A stretch of 64,000 nucleotides of DNA from an archaeon (GCA_021107855.1 JAIORZ010000002.1:309425-373424), one strand, 5' to 3'. Counted from the first letter of the stretch, positions 1 through 7,746 are shown. Numbers and translations are program-made. Notes: a model not told the origin generated them from the sequence alone.

Positions 1-241
1 CGACAAATGTGATGTACCGAATTGGTTTGCCTTTTGATTTTGGGTCGACAGTTAAACTACCCGACTCATCTCTTACAATCGCATCGGCATATCCAAGTTT
101 GATTGTAATCCCTCTCTTCAATTCTTCAGAATGCGTATCTGCCCATTTGCCAGAAAGTCTTTTCAAAATTGTTGTTTTCCCGTGGTCAATGTGCCCGACT
201 ATCCCTACATTTATCGTATCTATTTTTGAGATGTCTTCCAT
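1..241 (-). CDS. eif2g: translation initiation factor aIF2 subunit gamma (N-terminal part, cut by window edge)
   Basis: GTPase subunit that carries initiator Met-tRNA to the small ribosomal subunit. The 80 visible residues hold the G1 P-loop [12 protein letters not shown] (about residues 13-24) and the diagnostic aIF2-gamma switch region [16 protein letters not shown]. This pair separates it from EF-1A and SelB. The start is the ATG at 239-241. The gene continues beyond base 1. It follows S6e and a membrane protein on the same strand with gaps of about 41 nt, so S6e, the membrane protein and aIF2-gamma probably form one operon, a variant of the common archaeal S6e-aIF2-gamma pairing. Confidence 0.95.
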   Translation of the reverse strand, partial: MEDISKIDTINVGIVGHIDHGKTTILKRLSGKWADTHSEELKRGITIKLGYADAIVRDESGSLTVDPKSKGKPIRYITFV

Positions 242-282
242 GTAGTTTTAGAGAAAAGGGGGGTTTTTAAGATTTCGTAAAG

Positions 283-909
283 TTATTCCGTTGATTCTAC
301 CTCAGGCTCTTCTTCTGTAGCCTTTGTTGATTGCACAAGAGAATGAACGAAATCGACAGCTCGCATAATTAATTCAATCGCAACGATAAATAATAGATAA
401 TATGGAATTTTTGAAAATAGACTTGGGATTTCGCCAATTCGTGAGAAAAGGGCACTGATGTCGAAGAAGCCGGTTGTTGTGATTGCAATTACTAAAAGTG
501 TAAATGGGAGCATTTTGGCAAGGTCTTTGGCAAGGTCTTCATTAAGATATGAAGCAACTCGGGATGATGTCACCAAGGCTGCGGAAACCAAGAGGACCGT
601 AGCGATATTCATGTCCTTAGCCAAGAGAAGAATTAGAATCGACAGAATTGCGAACCAAAAAAATGTTAAGACTGGAAGGAGAACTACATACTCAACTACA
701 TAGAAGACAACCGCGAAAACTTTAACTAAAAATTGGCTTGAATATTGGTTGTATTGGTTTAAATTAAATTCAATGATATTTTTTTTGGCGAGGAAGCGGT
801 AAAAAAAGAAAACGAAGACGGAATAAATTACGATAACTGCGGTAAAAAATGAGAGAGTTAGGAATATGTTTGTTTCGGCTGAAAGTGTGTTAAAAAAGTC
901 TTCTAGCAT
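283..909 (-). CDS. polytopic membrane protein of unknown function
   Basis: The 208-residue protein has about five or six hydrophobic segments (roughly residues 16-38, 58-80, 82-98, 102-118, 130-152 and 163-185). It ends in a short acidic tail rich in Glu. I see no catalytic motif and do not recognise the family. Long helices with few charged loops would suit a small channel-like or scaffold membrane protein, but that is speculation. It lies between S6e and aIF2-gamma on the same strand with 41-nt gaps on both sides, so it is probably cotranscribed with translation genes. Confidence 0.75.
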   Translation of the reverse strand: MLEDFFNTLSAETNIFLTLSFFTAVIVIYSVFVFFFYRFLAKKNIIEFNLNQYNQYSSQFLVKVFAVVFYVVEYVVLLPVLTFFWFAILSILILLLAKDMNIATVLLVSAALVTSSRVASYLNEDLAKDLAKMLPFTLLVIAITTTGFFDISALFSRIGEIPSLFSKIPYYLLFIVAIELIMRAVDFVHSLVQSTKATEEEPEVESTE

Positions 910-950
910 TTTGTCACCTTTTTATCTAATAAGAAATTCATATTTAAAGA

Positions 951-1421
951 TTACTCTTTCTTCGCATCGCTCGACGCATCTTGGGATTTGTCTTTCGGAG
1001 CATCTTCTTTCGCCTTTTCTCCCGGAACCTCAAATAAAGAATCGAATTTTTTCTTCCCTTCTTTCAGAACTTTTATATTAATCTGCACCGTCTCGAGAGA
1101 AATTTCTTTTCCTCGAACCGTCTTTCTTAACCGCAAACCCTTTGGCTTTCGATTAATTTTTGTTTCACCCTTCGGTTTTTTCCTCATTCCTCTTCCATAA
1201 CCCAAAAGAACCTTATGTAAATTCGGTCCATCAATATTAGGAGACCCCATGAATCCCGCTCTGTCAGAAGTCCCAGTTACTAAAAGCTGATAACCTTCTA
1301 ATTTGTCAGAAATTTCCTTACCATCGACTTTATCGTTTATCGAATATCCAACTAAGGACTCGTTTTCCGTTTCTACCTTGAAGGTTTTTCCCTTGTGACT
1401 TACGTTTATTTTGAATACCAT
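951..1421 (-). CDS. rps6e: 30S ribosomal protein S6e
   Basis: Small-subunit protein of the archaeal/eukaryotic type. The core (residues 1-120) matches S6e: an N-terminal beta-barrel beginning MVFKINVSHKGKTFKVE, then SDRAGF, and the basic stretch RGMRKKPKGE with RKTVRG. After residue 130 it carries a low-complexity Lys/Asp/Ser tail that is not part of the S6e fold. A TATA-like AT block lies about 45-50 nt upstream, and the transcript leader could form a small GGG/CCC hairpin. It heads the presumed S6e-membrane protein-aIF2-gamma operon. Confidence 0.95.
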   Translation of the reverse strand: MVFKINVSHKGKTFKVETENESLVGYSINDKVDGKEISDKLEGYQLLVTGTSDRAGFMGSPNIDGPNLHKVLLGYGRGMRKKPKGETKINRKPKGLRLRKTVRGKEISLETVQINIKVLKEGKKKFDSLFEVPGEKAKEDAPKDKSQDASSDAKKE

Positions 1422-1563
1422 TTTATTTTTCCGAGGGTCATCGGGATTTACCCTTTCCTCAGCTTATAATTGTGTTATTGGTTAGAAATTTGGGTTTTTA
1501 AGTTTTGGGATTGTATGTTTTGAGTTGCATAATTTTTATAAAGAATTTATTGTTCGTTTTCGC

Positions 1564-2001
1564 ATGAATGATTTTGGGGCTACGGCAGAAGAGATTATGA
1601 GGTTGGAGGCAAAGATGTTTGGAAGTTTATTTAGGGGACTTGAAGAGGGTGTTATTTATGAAGAGGCTATTGATGCTGCAAGGAGTTTAGATGATTTGAG
1701 TAATGTTTATTTTGGGACAAAGAATGGGGATGGGAGTGACTTGGTTATTTGTAAGGGCCTCGAAGAATTGATGACAGAATTAAAAGAGGGACATGTCGGG
1801 ACGTGGACAGTAAGCACAGGTGCTGTAAGTGCGGGTTATGATTTATTGCCTTGGCATGATTTAGAGAGGTTAGATGAGTTTGAGAAAATTCTAAAAATTG
1901 CTCCAAAAGAAATTAATGTAACGGGATATCTGGCGGAGATTGAAAAGAATAGAAAGTTGATTGAGGAAAAGAGGAAATTGTTTATAGAATATAAGGAATG
2001 A
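1564..2001 (+). CDS. hypothetical protein, alpha-helical, 145 aa
   Basis: Unrecognised soluble protein. The frame is open from a TTG at 1525, but the TATA box TTTTTATAAAG at about 1533-1543 lies inside that extension. The ATG at 1564, about 26 nt after the TATA centre, is therefore the likely leaderless start. The N-terminal third is helical and Glu-rich. The middle contains a Gly-rich turn region (FGTKNGDGSDL), and the C-terminus is a charged helix. It is convergent with the exonuclease at 2003 with one base between them. No function is proposed. Confidence 0.65.
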   Translation: MNDFGATAEEIMRLEAKMFGSLFRGLEEGVIYEEAIDAARSLDDLSNVYFGTKNGDGSDLVICKGLEELMTELKEGHVGTWTVSTGAVSAGYDLLPWHDLERLDEFEKILKIAPKEINVTGYLAEIEKNRKLIEEKRKLFIEYKE

Positions 2002-2002
2002 T

Positions 2003-2554
2003 TTATTGTAATTCCAACATTTTATGATAGACTTGCGATGTGATATGACAATCGGTTAATGCATCGTGAGCTTTCGTGTAATCAATTTGGAAGTGGGTCG
2101 CCAAATGTCCCAATGTGCCACGAAGCTGTGGAGGAATTAGATTTCGTCTTTGGAGATTTCGCCATATTGAAAGAGTATCTTCGGATTGATGATGAAAAAG
2201 AGGATTGACGTCCCCTTGCCGAAAAAGTGCGGATAAAAATCCCTTATCAAAGTGGATATTATGTCCCACGAGCGGGGTTTGTTGGATGGAGTTCTTTTTT
2301 AAAAATGAGTTAATCTGGACGCAAGCTTTTGAGGGGTAGACGGCGTGCAAGTCATGTTGTTTGATATCAATTTTGTTTACCTTCATCGCCTCTTTCGTCG
2401 AATTGTAGTTTTTGTGTTTGACAAAAATGTGACCCTGATCGAGAATGTTGAGATGAGTTTTTTCCACGTCGACTAAAAGGAGTCCGACAGTTAGAGTTTT
2501 GTTGAAGTTAGGAGAAAGCCCTGTTGTTTCGGTATCAATAATTAAACGTTGCAT
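2003..2554 (-). CDS. DnaQ-like DEDDh 3'-5' exonuclease
   Basis: A single exonuclease domain of 183 residues. Exo I is IDTETTGL near the N-terminus, Exo II is GHNIHFDKGFL at about residues 98-108, and Exo III is HDALTDCH near the C-terminus, with the His four to five residues before Asp as in DEDDh enzymes. These supply the two-metal acidic residues. Such stand-alone domains act as proofreading-like exonucleases, oligoribonucleases or ExoX-type nucleases, and substrate cannot be decided from sequence. It starts 20 nt after the ScpA stop on the same strand, so the two are probably cotranscribed. Confidence 0.85.
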   Translation of the reverse strand: MQRLIIDTETTGLSPNFNKTLTVGLLLVDVEKTHLNILDQGHIFVKHKNYNSTKEAMKVNKIDIKQHDLHAVYPSKACVQINSFLKKNSIQQTPLVGHNIHFDKGFLSALFRQGDVNPLFHHQSEDTLSIWRNLQRRNLIPPQLRGTLGHLATHFQIDYTKAHDALTDCHITSQVYHKMLELQ

Positions 2555-2574
2555 TATTTTGAGAAACGAGAAGC

Positions 2575-3363
2575 TTATTTAAGATTTTCTTCTAACAATT
2601 CCAATTCTTCTTCCAACCGTTTTCTTTCTTTATGATGAATGTCCAAAGTTATATGGATGTCTTCAAAATGGGTAGGCTGATGGAGGAATACTTTGCCATT
2701 GTTTGAGAGATGGAGAACTGGGACAAATGAGGCGAGTTGCTCTTCTTTGGATTTTGCGAAATGATTGAATTTCATGTGGTCGTTGTTGTTGAGGTGACCT
2801 CTTAGGATACTGAAAATTGATTTAATTCGGATTTTTAATGGGATGAAGTTATTTTTCGGCATAACTGTTAGGATAGATTTTTGAGCCTGGCGATGTTTAA
2901 TCTCTTTTTTAATTCGTCGGTTTTCAGTGGTAATTGCATGATTCAGGGCAGACATTAATTCCTTGATGGTGACTTTTTTATATCGTGCCATTGGAGTTCT
3001 GGGACTTAAAATTGGAAGGTCGTTCTCGTCTATTTCGATTCGTTCCATCTCGTAGCGTTTTTCATCTTTTCGACCGTAGAGTGCGTCGTTGAGGTCTTGT
3101 ATGTATGAATTGATAAGGATTTCGGATTTGAGTCGAAGAAGAAGAGAGCATGCTAAAAGGATTTTTGATGAAACGAGGAAATCGGCTTCTTCGAGTTGTT
3201 GAATTGTCTGGACATATTTGTCGGCTAAGACTGCGAGATCGATATCCCATGGATCGAGCTGTTCGGTTTTAATGAGGTCGTAGATGATGGATTGCCAGCC
3301 GAGTTCGTTGGATGAGATTAAGTTGAAGAACTGGTCTTGATTTATTCTGTCATCTCCTCTCAT
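2575..3363 (-). CDS. scpA: segregation and condensation protein A (kleisin ScpA)
   Basis: Kleisin subunit that bridges the heads of an SMC dimer during chromosome compaction. The N-terminal segment (about 20-90) with DPWDIDLAVLADKY and the following KILLACSLLLRLKSE helix is the characteristic ScpA SMC-neck binding region. The C-terminal 60-80 residues form the winged-helix cap-binding part. Length (262 aa) is normal. Its partner ScpB is encoded separately at 31366-31920, and no smc gene is present in the window. A probable TATA element lies at about 3390-3402. Confidence 0.9.
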   Translation of the reverse strand: MRGDDRINQDQFFNLISSNELGWQSIIYDLIKTEQLDPWDIDLAVLADKYVQTIQQLEEADFLVSSKILLACSLLLRLKSEILINSYIQDLNDALYGRKDEKRYEMERIEIDENDLPILSPRTPMARYKKVTIKELMSALNHAITTENRRIKKEIKHRQAQKSILTVMPKNNFIPLKIRIKSIFSILRGHLNNNDHMKFNHFAKSKEEQLASFVPVLHLSNNGKVFLHQPTHFEDIHITLDIHHKERKRLEEELELLEENLK

Positions 3364-3437
3364 GGGGATTTGTTGATGGCGGCATTAATAAAGATTATCT
3401 TATTCACGTGTCACTGGCGAATTACGACATACCGAAA

Positions 3438-3448
3438 AGTTTAAATAG
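3438..3448 (+). promoter_or_regulatory. TATA box upstream of hairpin RNA candidate
   Basis: The AT element AGTTTAAATAG stands alone in an intergenic region. A start of transcription about 25 nt downstream (near 3468) would put the 3482-3536 hairpin at the beginning of the transcript. Inferred from spacing only. Confidence 0.35.
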
Positions 3449-3481
3449 TATCACTTCTTAGTTACAATATCACCTCTTTTT

Positions 3482-3536
3482 CCCAGGAGATGACAATAGA
3501 GCAACTAATTTTATCGCTTTATTGTCGCTCCTCGGG
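3482..3536 (+). ncRNA. candidate structured small RNA (long hairpin)
   Basis: A near-continuous 19-bp stem. The upper part pairs 3492-3502 (GACAATAGAGC) with 3516-3526 (GCTTTATTGTC), with one G-T pair. The lower part pairs 3482-3489 (CCCAGGAG) with 3528-3536 (CTCCTCGGG), with one bulged C. The loop is 13 nt (3503-3515). A TATA-like box precedes it by about 35-45 nt, and no convincing protein explains the region. It is not a tRNA (no T-arm) and I see no C/D box pair. It could instead be a terminator-like or processing element. Orientation is assumed from the TATA box. Confidence 0.35.
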
Positions 3537-3590
3537 TTTATACTCCTCTAATAATTTAAGTCATATAAGACCTAAGATAAATTGTAAAAA

Positions 3591-3616
3591 TTTAGGGCAT
3601 TGAAAATTATTTTTCT
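3591..3616. repeat. direct repeat copy 1 flanking the 3645-4028 gene
   Basis: TTTAGGGCAT followed by TGAAAATTATTTTTCTTA resembles the sequence at 4156-4182, where TTTAGGGCAT is followed by CGAAAAATTATTCCTTA. Ten bases are exact and most of the next fifteen agree. The two copies bracket the hypothetical gene at 3645-4028 at a distance of 565 bp, and both lie next to the 3' end of a minus-strand gene. Confidence 0.5.
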
Positions 3617-3644
3617 TAATCAATTTCTTATTTATTAAAAAATG

Positions 3645-4028
3645 TTAAATTCCTACGTCTAAGGGATTCTGTTTATATTTTGTAGGGTCATTAAATTCAA
3701 ATCCATTCTCTGAAACTTCTCTACAAATCCTATTTCTTTTTTTTATTAGATTTTCTTCAAATTGTAAATATTTTTCTTTCTGTTCTGGAATTAATCCTGT
3801 CAATGTGAAAAGGTCTGATTTATTTCTGTAGACTTGCGTTTTTCTTTTCCCATTTTTGTAAGATAAAGTCATTTTTACGTCATATTGCGAAGAATCTATA
3901 CACTCAAGGGACGTGGTGTCAACTATAGACAATCCGAAAATTATACTTGTTTGTTCATCTTTTTTAGCTTTCGCTAAAAATTTTTTAATATCTTCTGACT
4001 TTCCCAATAATTTATCAACTAATCCCAT
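3645..4028 (-). CDS. hypothetical protein, 127 aa
   Basis: Unrecognised soluble protein, Lys/Asp-rich, with a probable mixed beta domain (QYDVKMTLSYKNGKRKTQVYR, about 49-69) and a C-terminal charged helix. The TATA box TTATAAAT at 4051-4058 is centred 26 nt before the ATG at 4026-4028, so it has its own promoter and is not simply the tail of the S27ae operon. It is bracketed by the imperfect direct repeats at 3591 and 4156, which hints that it was inserted as a unit between S27ae and ScpA. No function is proposed. Confidence 0.65.
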   Translation of the reverse strand: MGLVDKLLGKSEDIKKFLAKAKKDEQTSIIFGLSIVDTTSLECIDSSQYDVKMTLSYKNGKRKTQVYRNKSDLFTLTGLIPEQKEKYLQFEENLIKKRNRICREVSENGFEFNDPTKYKQNPLDVGI

Positions 4029-4155
4029 GATATAATTTTTTCTTTGAACTTTATAAATCTTTTGTCACTGATACTACTTTGGAATAATAAAATATATGAG
4101 TTAATTACCAAATCAGTAATTAAAATATTCTTTAGAACTATACTTTTATCGAATA

Positions 4156-4182
4156 TTTAGGGCATCGAAAAATTATTCCTTA
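4156..4182. repeat. direct repeat copy 2 flanking the 3645-4028 gene
   Basis: Partner of the repeat at 3591-3616. This copy overlaps the last codons of the S27ae gene (stop at 4173). Confidence 0.5.
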
Positions 4183-4409
4183 TCTTCCAACTTCAACTCA
4201 ACTTCCTTCTTCTCAAATTCAGTAAAATGACATTTCCCACAATACGCTCTACCTTTTCCAATAGACAAAAAAATCCCCGGACCACATCGCGGACAACTCC
4301 TCGCCTTCTTAACAATCTTACCACCCTCAACAGTATACTTCTTATATTTTACAGAGGTCGGCTTATTGATATGCTTTTTCTTCCCCTTAATTTTACTCTT
4401 AATAGCCAT
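4173..4409 (-). CDS. rps27ae: 30S ribosomal protein S27ae
   Basis: Small zinc-ribbon ribosomal protein. The pair CPRCG and YCGKCH (C-x2-C ... C-x2-C) with the connecting FLSIGKGRAYC is diagnostic. A basic Lys-rich N-terminal stretch of about 30 residues precedes the ribbon, somewhat longer than usual, and the C-terminus is a short Lys/Glu tail. The start codon overlaps the last base of the S24e stop region (one-nt overlap at 4409), so translation is likely coupled. It is the last gene of the PIN-Rpo7-Spt4-S24e-S27ae operon. Confidence 0.95.
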   Translation of the reverse strand: MAIKSKIKGKKKHINKPTSVKYKKYTVEGGKIVKKARSCPRCGPGIFLSIGKGRAYCGKCHFTEFEKKEVELKLEDKE

Positions 4410-4831
4410 TATTTCACTTCCTCCTCTTTTTTAGTTTCTTCAGTTTTCTCTTCAACAGGCTTTTCCTCTTCCTTGGTTTCCTCAATAGGCTTCTCCGCCT
4501 CCACCTTCGCAGCCTCCGCTTCCGCTGCAACCTTCTTACTCTCTTCCTCTTTAGCCGCCTTCTCATCAGCTTCCATTTTCTTCCTCACTTTCTGTGGAAT
4601 CGTTTCTATTTTCCTTTTCGCTTCCTTATCATCATACACCACCACCTCTGTCATAAATTTCTGTCGCCCGAAATTTGTATTAATTTTCTTCACAACTATT
4701 AAATCTTCGTCTTTACCAATTTTCTTTTTTACTTCAGCCTCCGTCGGAGCTACCTCAGAAGCAATTTCCAAAACAAATTCCTCCCTTTGCAAAAAAGGAT
4801 TTTTCTCTTGCTTAATTATCTTCGATTTCAT
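4409..4831 (-). CDS. rps24e: 30S ribosomal protein S24e with long charged C-terminal tail
   Basis: Residues 1-80 match S24e: KIIKQEKNPFLQREE, then VAPTEAEVKKKI, then VVKKINTNFGRQK. From about residue 85 to the end (140) the protein is a low-complexity Glu/Lys/Ala tail, absent from typical archaeal S24e of about 100 aa. The start overlaps the Spt4 stop by 4 nt. In many archaea this operon position is adjacent to S27ae and the RNA polymerase E subunits, as here. Confidence 0.93.
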   Translation of the reverse strand: MKSKIIKQEKNPFLQREEFVLEIASEVAPTEAEVKKKIGKDEDLIVVKKINTNFGRQKFMTEVVVYDDKEAKRKIETIPQKVRKKMEADEKAAKEEESKKVAAEAEAAKVEAEKPIEETKEEEKPVEEKTEETKKEEEVK

Positions 4832-5028
4832 TTGGATTTAATCGCGAATTCGCCTTCCTTATTTATCTTCATATTTTCTGCTAACTCAGATTTCTCGGCG
4901 TCAAAGATATGAACTCGACCCTTAAAAGAATCACTTGCTGGAGTTTCTCCACACTTTGGACATTTAACCCCAAGATAAATTGCTTTACAATTCAAACATG
5001 ATTTTTCCTTATTTGCTTTTGCTACCAT
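4828..5028 (-). CDS. spt4: transcription elongation factor Spt4 (RNA polymerase subunit E'')
   Basis: A 66-residue zinc-ribbon protein. Its CLNCK and CPKCGE motifs form the metal site, and the following SFKGRVHIFD with SELAE is the Spt5-binding strand typical of archaeal Spt4. It partners Spt5 (NusG), which is not in the window, to support processive transcription. It overlaps the upstream rpo7 stop by one nt and the downstream S24e start by four nt, indicating tight translational coupling. Confidence 0.93.
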   Translation of the reverse strand: MVAKANKEKSCLNCKAIYLGVKCPKCGETPASDSFKGRVHIFDAEKSELAENMKINKEGEFAIKSK

Positions 5029-5621
5029 TATTTCTTTTTCCCCTTTTTCGCTTCTACGGCTAAAGCCTGTTTTGTCTTTGCTTCAGTTTTTTCTTTTTCG
5101 GCCTTTACCCAATCTAGTTTTCCTAATCCCGGTTGCCTCATCGTCAAACCTATTTTCGGCTCCTCACCCTTGTAAGAAATCGCTACTATCCGCGCAATAC
5201 ATTTATCTCCCTGAACTAGATTTTTCTTTCCATCTTTTCCTGTTAATACTCCGGAATCTGAAAACGAAACGAAATCATCCATTGTTTGAGAAATATGTAT
5301 CATGCCCCGAATTGGACCCAACGAAATGAAAGCTCCGAAATTCGTAATTTCTTCAATTTGACCGTAAACTAACTCTTGAAGCTCTGGTCTGAAAACGATT
5401 AACTTAAATGTTGATTCGTAATATGCCGCACCATCACCCGGGATTATGATTCCTTCTTTGACTTCATTAACATCAAGAACAGCAACCACCGTGCCGATAT
5501 CCTTGTCCTGAAAACCCGAATAAGATTCCTCCAACTGAGCTCTCACCGCCTCGTCAGTATCCATACCGAATTTGTTCGGCTCTACTCTTACATGGTCTGT
5601 TACTAAAACTTCATAGAACAT
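5028..5621 (-). CDS. rpo7: DNA-directed RNA polymerase subunit Rpo7 (E')
   Basis: Stalk subunit of archaeal RNA polymerase. The N-terminal RNP-like domain (about 1-80: MFYEVLVTDHVRVEP and IIIPGDGAAYYE) is followed by an S1/OB RNA-binding domain (about 83-170: VYGQIEEITNFGAFISLGP, then GMIHISQ). The archaeal family ends near residue 185, and here a Lys/Ala/Glu tail of about 20 residues follows. It lies between the PIN-domain gene (34-nt gap) and spt4 (one-nt overlap), the conserved archaeal order. Confidence 0.95.
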   Translation of the reverse strand: MFYEVLVTDHVRVEPNKFGMDTDEAVRAQLEESYSGFQDKDIGTVVAVLDVNEVKEGIIIPGDGAAYYESTFKLIVFRPELQELVYGQIEEITNFGAFISLGPIRGMIHISQTMDDFVSFSDSGVLTGKDGKKNLVQGDKCIARIVAISYKGEEPKIGLTMRQPGLGKLDWVKAEKEKTEAKTKQALAVEAKKGKKK

Positions 5622-5655
5622 ATAACTTTGAGAAATTTTCGGTTTAAAAAGTTTG

Positions 5656-6039
5656 CTATACGAATTCTAGCTTCTTCTTGCCCCTTATTGTGAGGATTTT
5701 ATTTTTGACCCGAGATTTCAAATTTTTATCCAAAGTCGCCAAAATCATCGGCTTGTCCAAGATGTAGTTTGCAATTTTAATATCAACATTTGGGTTTTTA
5801 CCCGGAAGATTTATGATTTTGACTTTTAGATTTTGGAGTATCTCAAAACTTAGTTTTGCTGCTGATTTGTCCGAAACTTTTGTGCCCGTCCTATCTTGGA
5901 GAGTCCCCAATTCATCTAATACATCTTGAGGAACGAGCCATTCTACGGGCTGACTTGTAATTCGGTTTGTCATCTCTTGGAAGTTGATTTTTTGTTTGAC
6001 GCAGGTCAGGATGAAGTTTGTGTCGAGTAGGATTTTCAT
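5656..6039 (-). CDS. PIN-domain nuclease, Fcf1/Utp24-like
   Basis: A compact PIN domain (127 aa). The first acid is in ILLDTNFILT (residues 3-12), a mid-domain DVLDEL supplies the next acid, and ILATLDKNLKSR near residue 103 gives the conserved late Asp. In archaea a gene of this type commonly sits beside aIF2-gamma or rpo7 and is related to the rRNA-processing nuclease Fcf1/Utp24. That placement supports an rRNA-maturation role rather than a toxin, and no antitoxin gene is adjacent. The promoter is the TATA palindrome at 6062-6069, shared with the divergent gene at 6090. Confidence 0.82.
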   Translation of the reverse strand: MKILLDTNFILTCVKQKINFQEMTNRITSQPVEWLVPQDVLDELGTLQDRTGTKVSDKSAAKLSFEILQNLKVKIINLPGKNPNVDIKIANYILDKPMILATLDKNLKSRVKNKILTIRGKKKLEFV

Positions 6040-6061
6040 AACTAAAGAAGGTTGGGAAGAT

Positions 6062-6069
6062 TTATATAA
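6062..6069. promoter_or_regulatory. palindromic TATA box serving two divergent genes
   Basis: TTATATAA is its own reverse complement. Its centre lies about 24-27 nt from both the PIN start (6039, minus) and the plus-strand start at 6090, in an intergenic region of only 50 bp. No second TATA-like element is visible for either gene, so one TBP site appears to serve both directions. Confidence 0.6.
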
Positions 6070-6089
6070 GTTAGCTTATTATTCTGCCT

Positions 6090-6650
6090 ATGAAAGAGAT
6101 TGAAAACATTCTCAAAATTTTGCGAGAGGCGAAGCAGTTCGTTGAAGAGGATAAGGCGAATGAGTTGAAGAGTTTGTCGAATCGGACAGTTTATGCGGCA
6201 GCGGTTTCACAAGATGCGGATAATATTGTTGTTGCGGTTTTGGTTTATTCTTTGGGGAAAGTTATGGAGCGGGCTCACTATCGAGAAATGGAAGGATGGT
6301 CCATTTTCTATGAAGCTATTGTGAAAAATTTAGGTGAAGCAGTCAATAAATTGGAGAAAGAAGATATTACTGGGGCTCGAAATAATCTAGGGGAAATTAG
6401 GCAATCGTTGAATGAAATTGAAGGGGATTTGGGGAGGTATATTAAGGATGTTTTTCGGAAGGCAGAGATTAATAAGGCGTTTAAGCTGTATGAGCATGGG
6501 TTGTCGTCGGCTGCTACGGCGGAGTTGTTGGGAGTTAGTTTGTGGGATATGGCGAGCTATATTGGGCAGTCGCATATTGGGGATTCGAAGATTGCGGTTT
6601 CGATGCCGGTTGGAGAGAGAGTGAAGATTGCGGAGGGAATATTTGGATGA
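6090..6650 (+). CDS. hypothetical helical protein with C-terminal HTH-like segment
   Basis: 186 residues, predicted all-helical. The first 100 residues look like a HEPN-like or four-helix arrangement (KEIENILKILREAKQF, then MERAHYREMEGW), but no R-x4-6-H motif is clear. Residues 140-165 (SSAATAELLGVSLWDMASYIG) resemble a helix-turn-helix of the UPF0175 or HTH type used for recognising a partner or DNA. It heads a three-gene run (this gene, GNAT, PIN-like) joined by ATGA overlaps, suggesting a shared pathway. Function unknown. Confidence 0.7.
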   Translation: MKEIENILKILREAKQFVEEDKANELKSLSNRTVYAAAVSQDADNIVVAVLVYSLGKVMERAHYREMEGWSIFYEAIVKNLGEAVNKLEKEDITGARNNLGEIRQSLNEIEGDLGRYIKDVFRKAEINKAFKLYEHGLSSAATAELLGVSLWDMASYIGQSHIGDSKIAVSMPVGERVKIAEGIFG

Positions 6651-7075
6651 AGATTCGGAAGGCTAAGAAAGAGGATTTGAAAGATATTATAGAAATTTTT
6701 AGAACGGAAAGTAGGAAAAGTCCTTATTATCAGAAATTAACAAATAAGAAAATTATTGAAACCTTTAAGCCTGCCTTGAAAAAAAAGGAGATATGGGTTG
6801 CTGTGATTGATGAAAAAATTGTAGGATTTATTTGGGGGGGGCTTAGTTCTGTAAGTAAAAAAATAGTTTATATTGATGATTTGTGGGTGACGAAAAAATA
6901 CCAAAGAGAAGGAATTGGCAAAAAACTTCTTGCACTTGTTGAGAAATTTTATAAAAATAAGGAAGTTCATACTGTTAGGTTTACCGCATATACTAAATCG
7001 AAGGCATTCGGATTTTATAAAAAATTAAATTATAGGCCGAGCAAGAAGCTTGTCTTGTTGGAAAAGAAGTTATGA
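6647..7075 (+). CDS. GNAT-family N-acetyltransferase
   Basis: The GNAT fold of 142 residues is visible: N-terminal strand MKIRKAKKEDLKDI, core strand IVGFIWGG, then IDDLWVTKKYQREGIGKKLL with the acetyl-CoA pyrophosphate-binding Q/R-x-x-G-x-G (QREGIG) near residue 85, and the C-terminal KAFGFYKKLNYRP. The frame is open further upstream, but the ATG at 6647 overlaps the preceding stop (ATGA) and begins the fold exactly, so it is preferred. The substrate cannot be read from sequence. Confidence 0.88.
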   Translation: MKIRKAKKEDLKDIIEIFRTESRKSPYYQKLTNKKIIETFKPALKKKEIWVAVIDEKIVGFIWGGLSSVSKKIVYIDDLWVTKKYQREGIGKKLLALVEKFYKNKEVHTVRFTAYTKSKAFGFYKKLNYRPSKKLVLLEKKL

Positions 7076-7746
7076 AATACCTAGTTTTTGACGCAGGACC
7101 GATTATCTCATTGACACTAAACGGAATGCTACCCGTTATCGAAAAGTTAAAAAAAGTTTTCGGCGGGGAATTCATCCTGACTCCGGATGTTAGACGAGAG
7201 ATAGTTGAAAGACCGATGAAAATTAAAAAATTTAAGTTGGAAGCACTACAAGTTACCGATTTAATTGAAAAAGGAATATTCAAATTATCGGGGGATATCG
7301 TCTCGGACCAGAAGTTAGGCAAAGAGATGAAAAAAGTTTTGAAGAATGCGAATGGAGTTTTGAAATCCACGGCGACTGGAGAAAAAATTAAGATTATCCA
7401 TGATGGCGAAGCTTCGTGTTTGGCTTTTGTTAATTTGTGTAAGGCGGATGCTGTTATTGTTATTGATGAGAGGACGACTCGTATGTTGACGGAAGCGCCG
7501 GAGAATTTGGAGACAATGATGGAAAGGAAGTTGCACACGCCACTTGATCCGAATTTGAGTTTGCTTGAGGGGATGAAGAACTTTAAGTTCATTCGGTCGG
7601 CGGAGTTGTTGTATATTGCATATAAGAAAGATTTGATTGGGGTTAAGAAAGAAAAAGAGTTATTGGATGCCTTGCTTTATGGGGTGAAGTTTAAGGGTTG
7701 TGCAATTTCTTCGGGTGAGATTGAAGAGATGAAGCGGTTGGCATAG
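7072..7746 (+). CDS. PIN-like domain protein
   Basis: 224 residues. The PIN-like acids are FDAGPIISL (Asp near residue 7), HDGEASCLAF at about 104-113, and IVIDERTTRML at about 124-134, with the spacing of a PIN/VapC-like nuclease. A C-terminal helical extension of about 60 residues follows. The start overlaps the GNAT stop (ATGA), so the two are translationally coupled. No small antitoxin gene is adjacent, so a toxin role is not supported. An RNase role is inferred from fold only. Confidence 0.72.
   Translation: MKYLVFDAGPIISLTLNGMLPVIEKLKKVFGGEFILTPDVRREIVERPMKIKKFKLEALQVTDLIEKGIFKLSGDIVSDQKLGKEMKKVLKNANGVLKSTATGEKIKIIHDGEASCLAFVNLCKADAVIVIDERTTRMLTEAPENLETMMERKLHTPLDPNLSLLEGMKNFKFIRSAELLYIAYKKDLIGVKKEKELLDALLYGVKFKGCAISSGEIEEMKRLA

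Noticed and set aside
3490-3603. 37-codon plus-strand ORF across the hairpin
   Set aside because: Composition is not protein-like, and the ATG lies inside the strong stem, about 45 nt from the TATA box, unlike other genes here.
5656-6039. VapC-type toxin of a toxin-antitoxin pair
   Set aside because: No antitoxin-like small gene is adjacent, and the position beside rpo7 is the conserved site of the housekeeping PIN protein.
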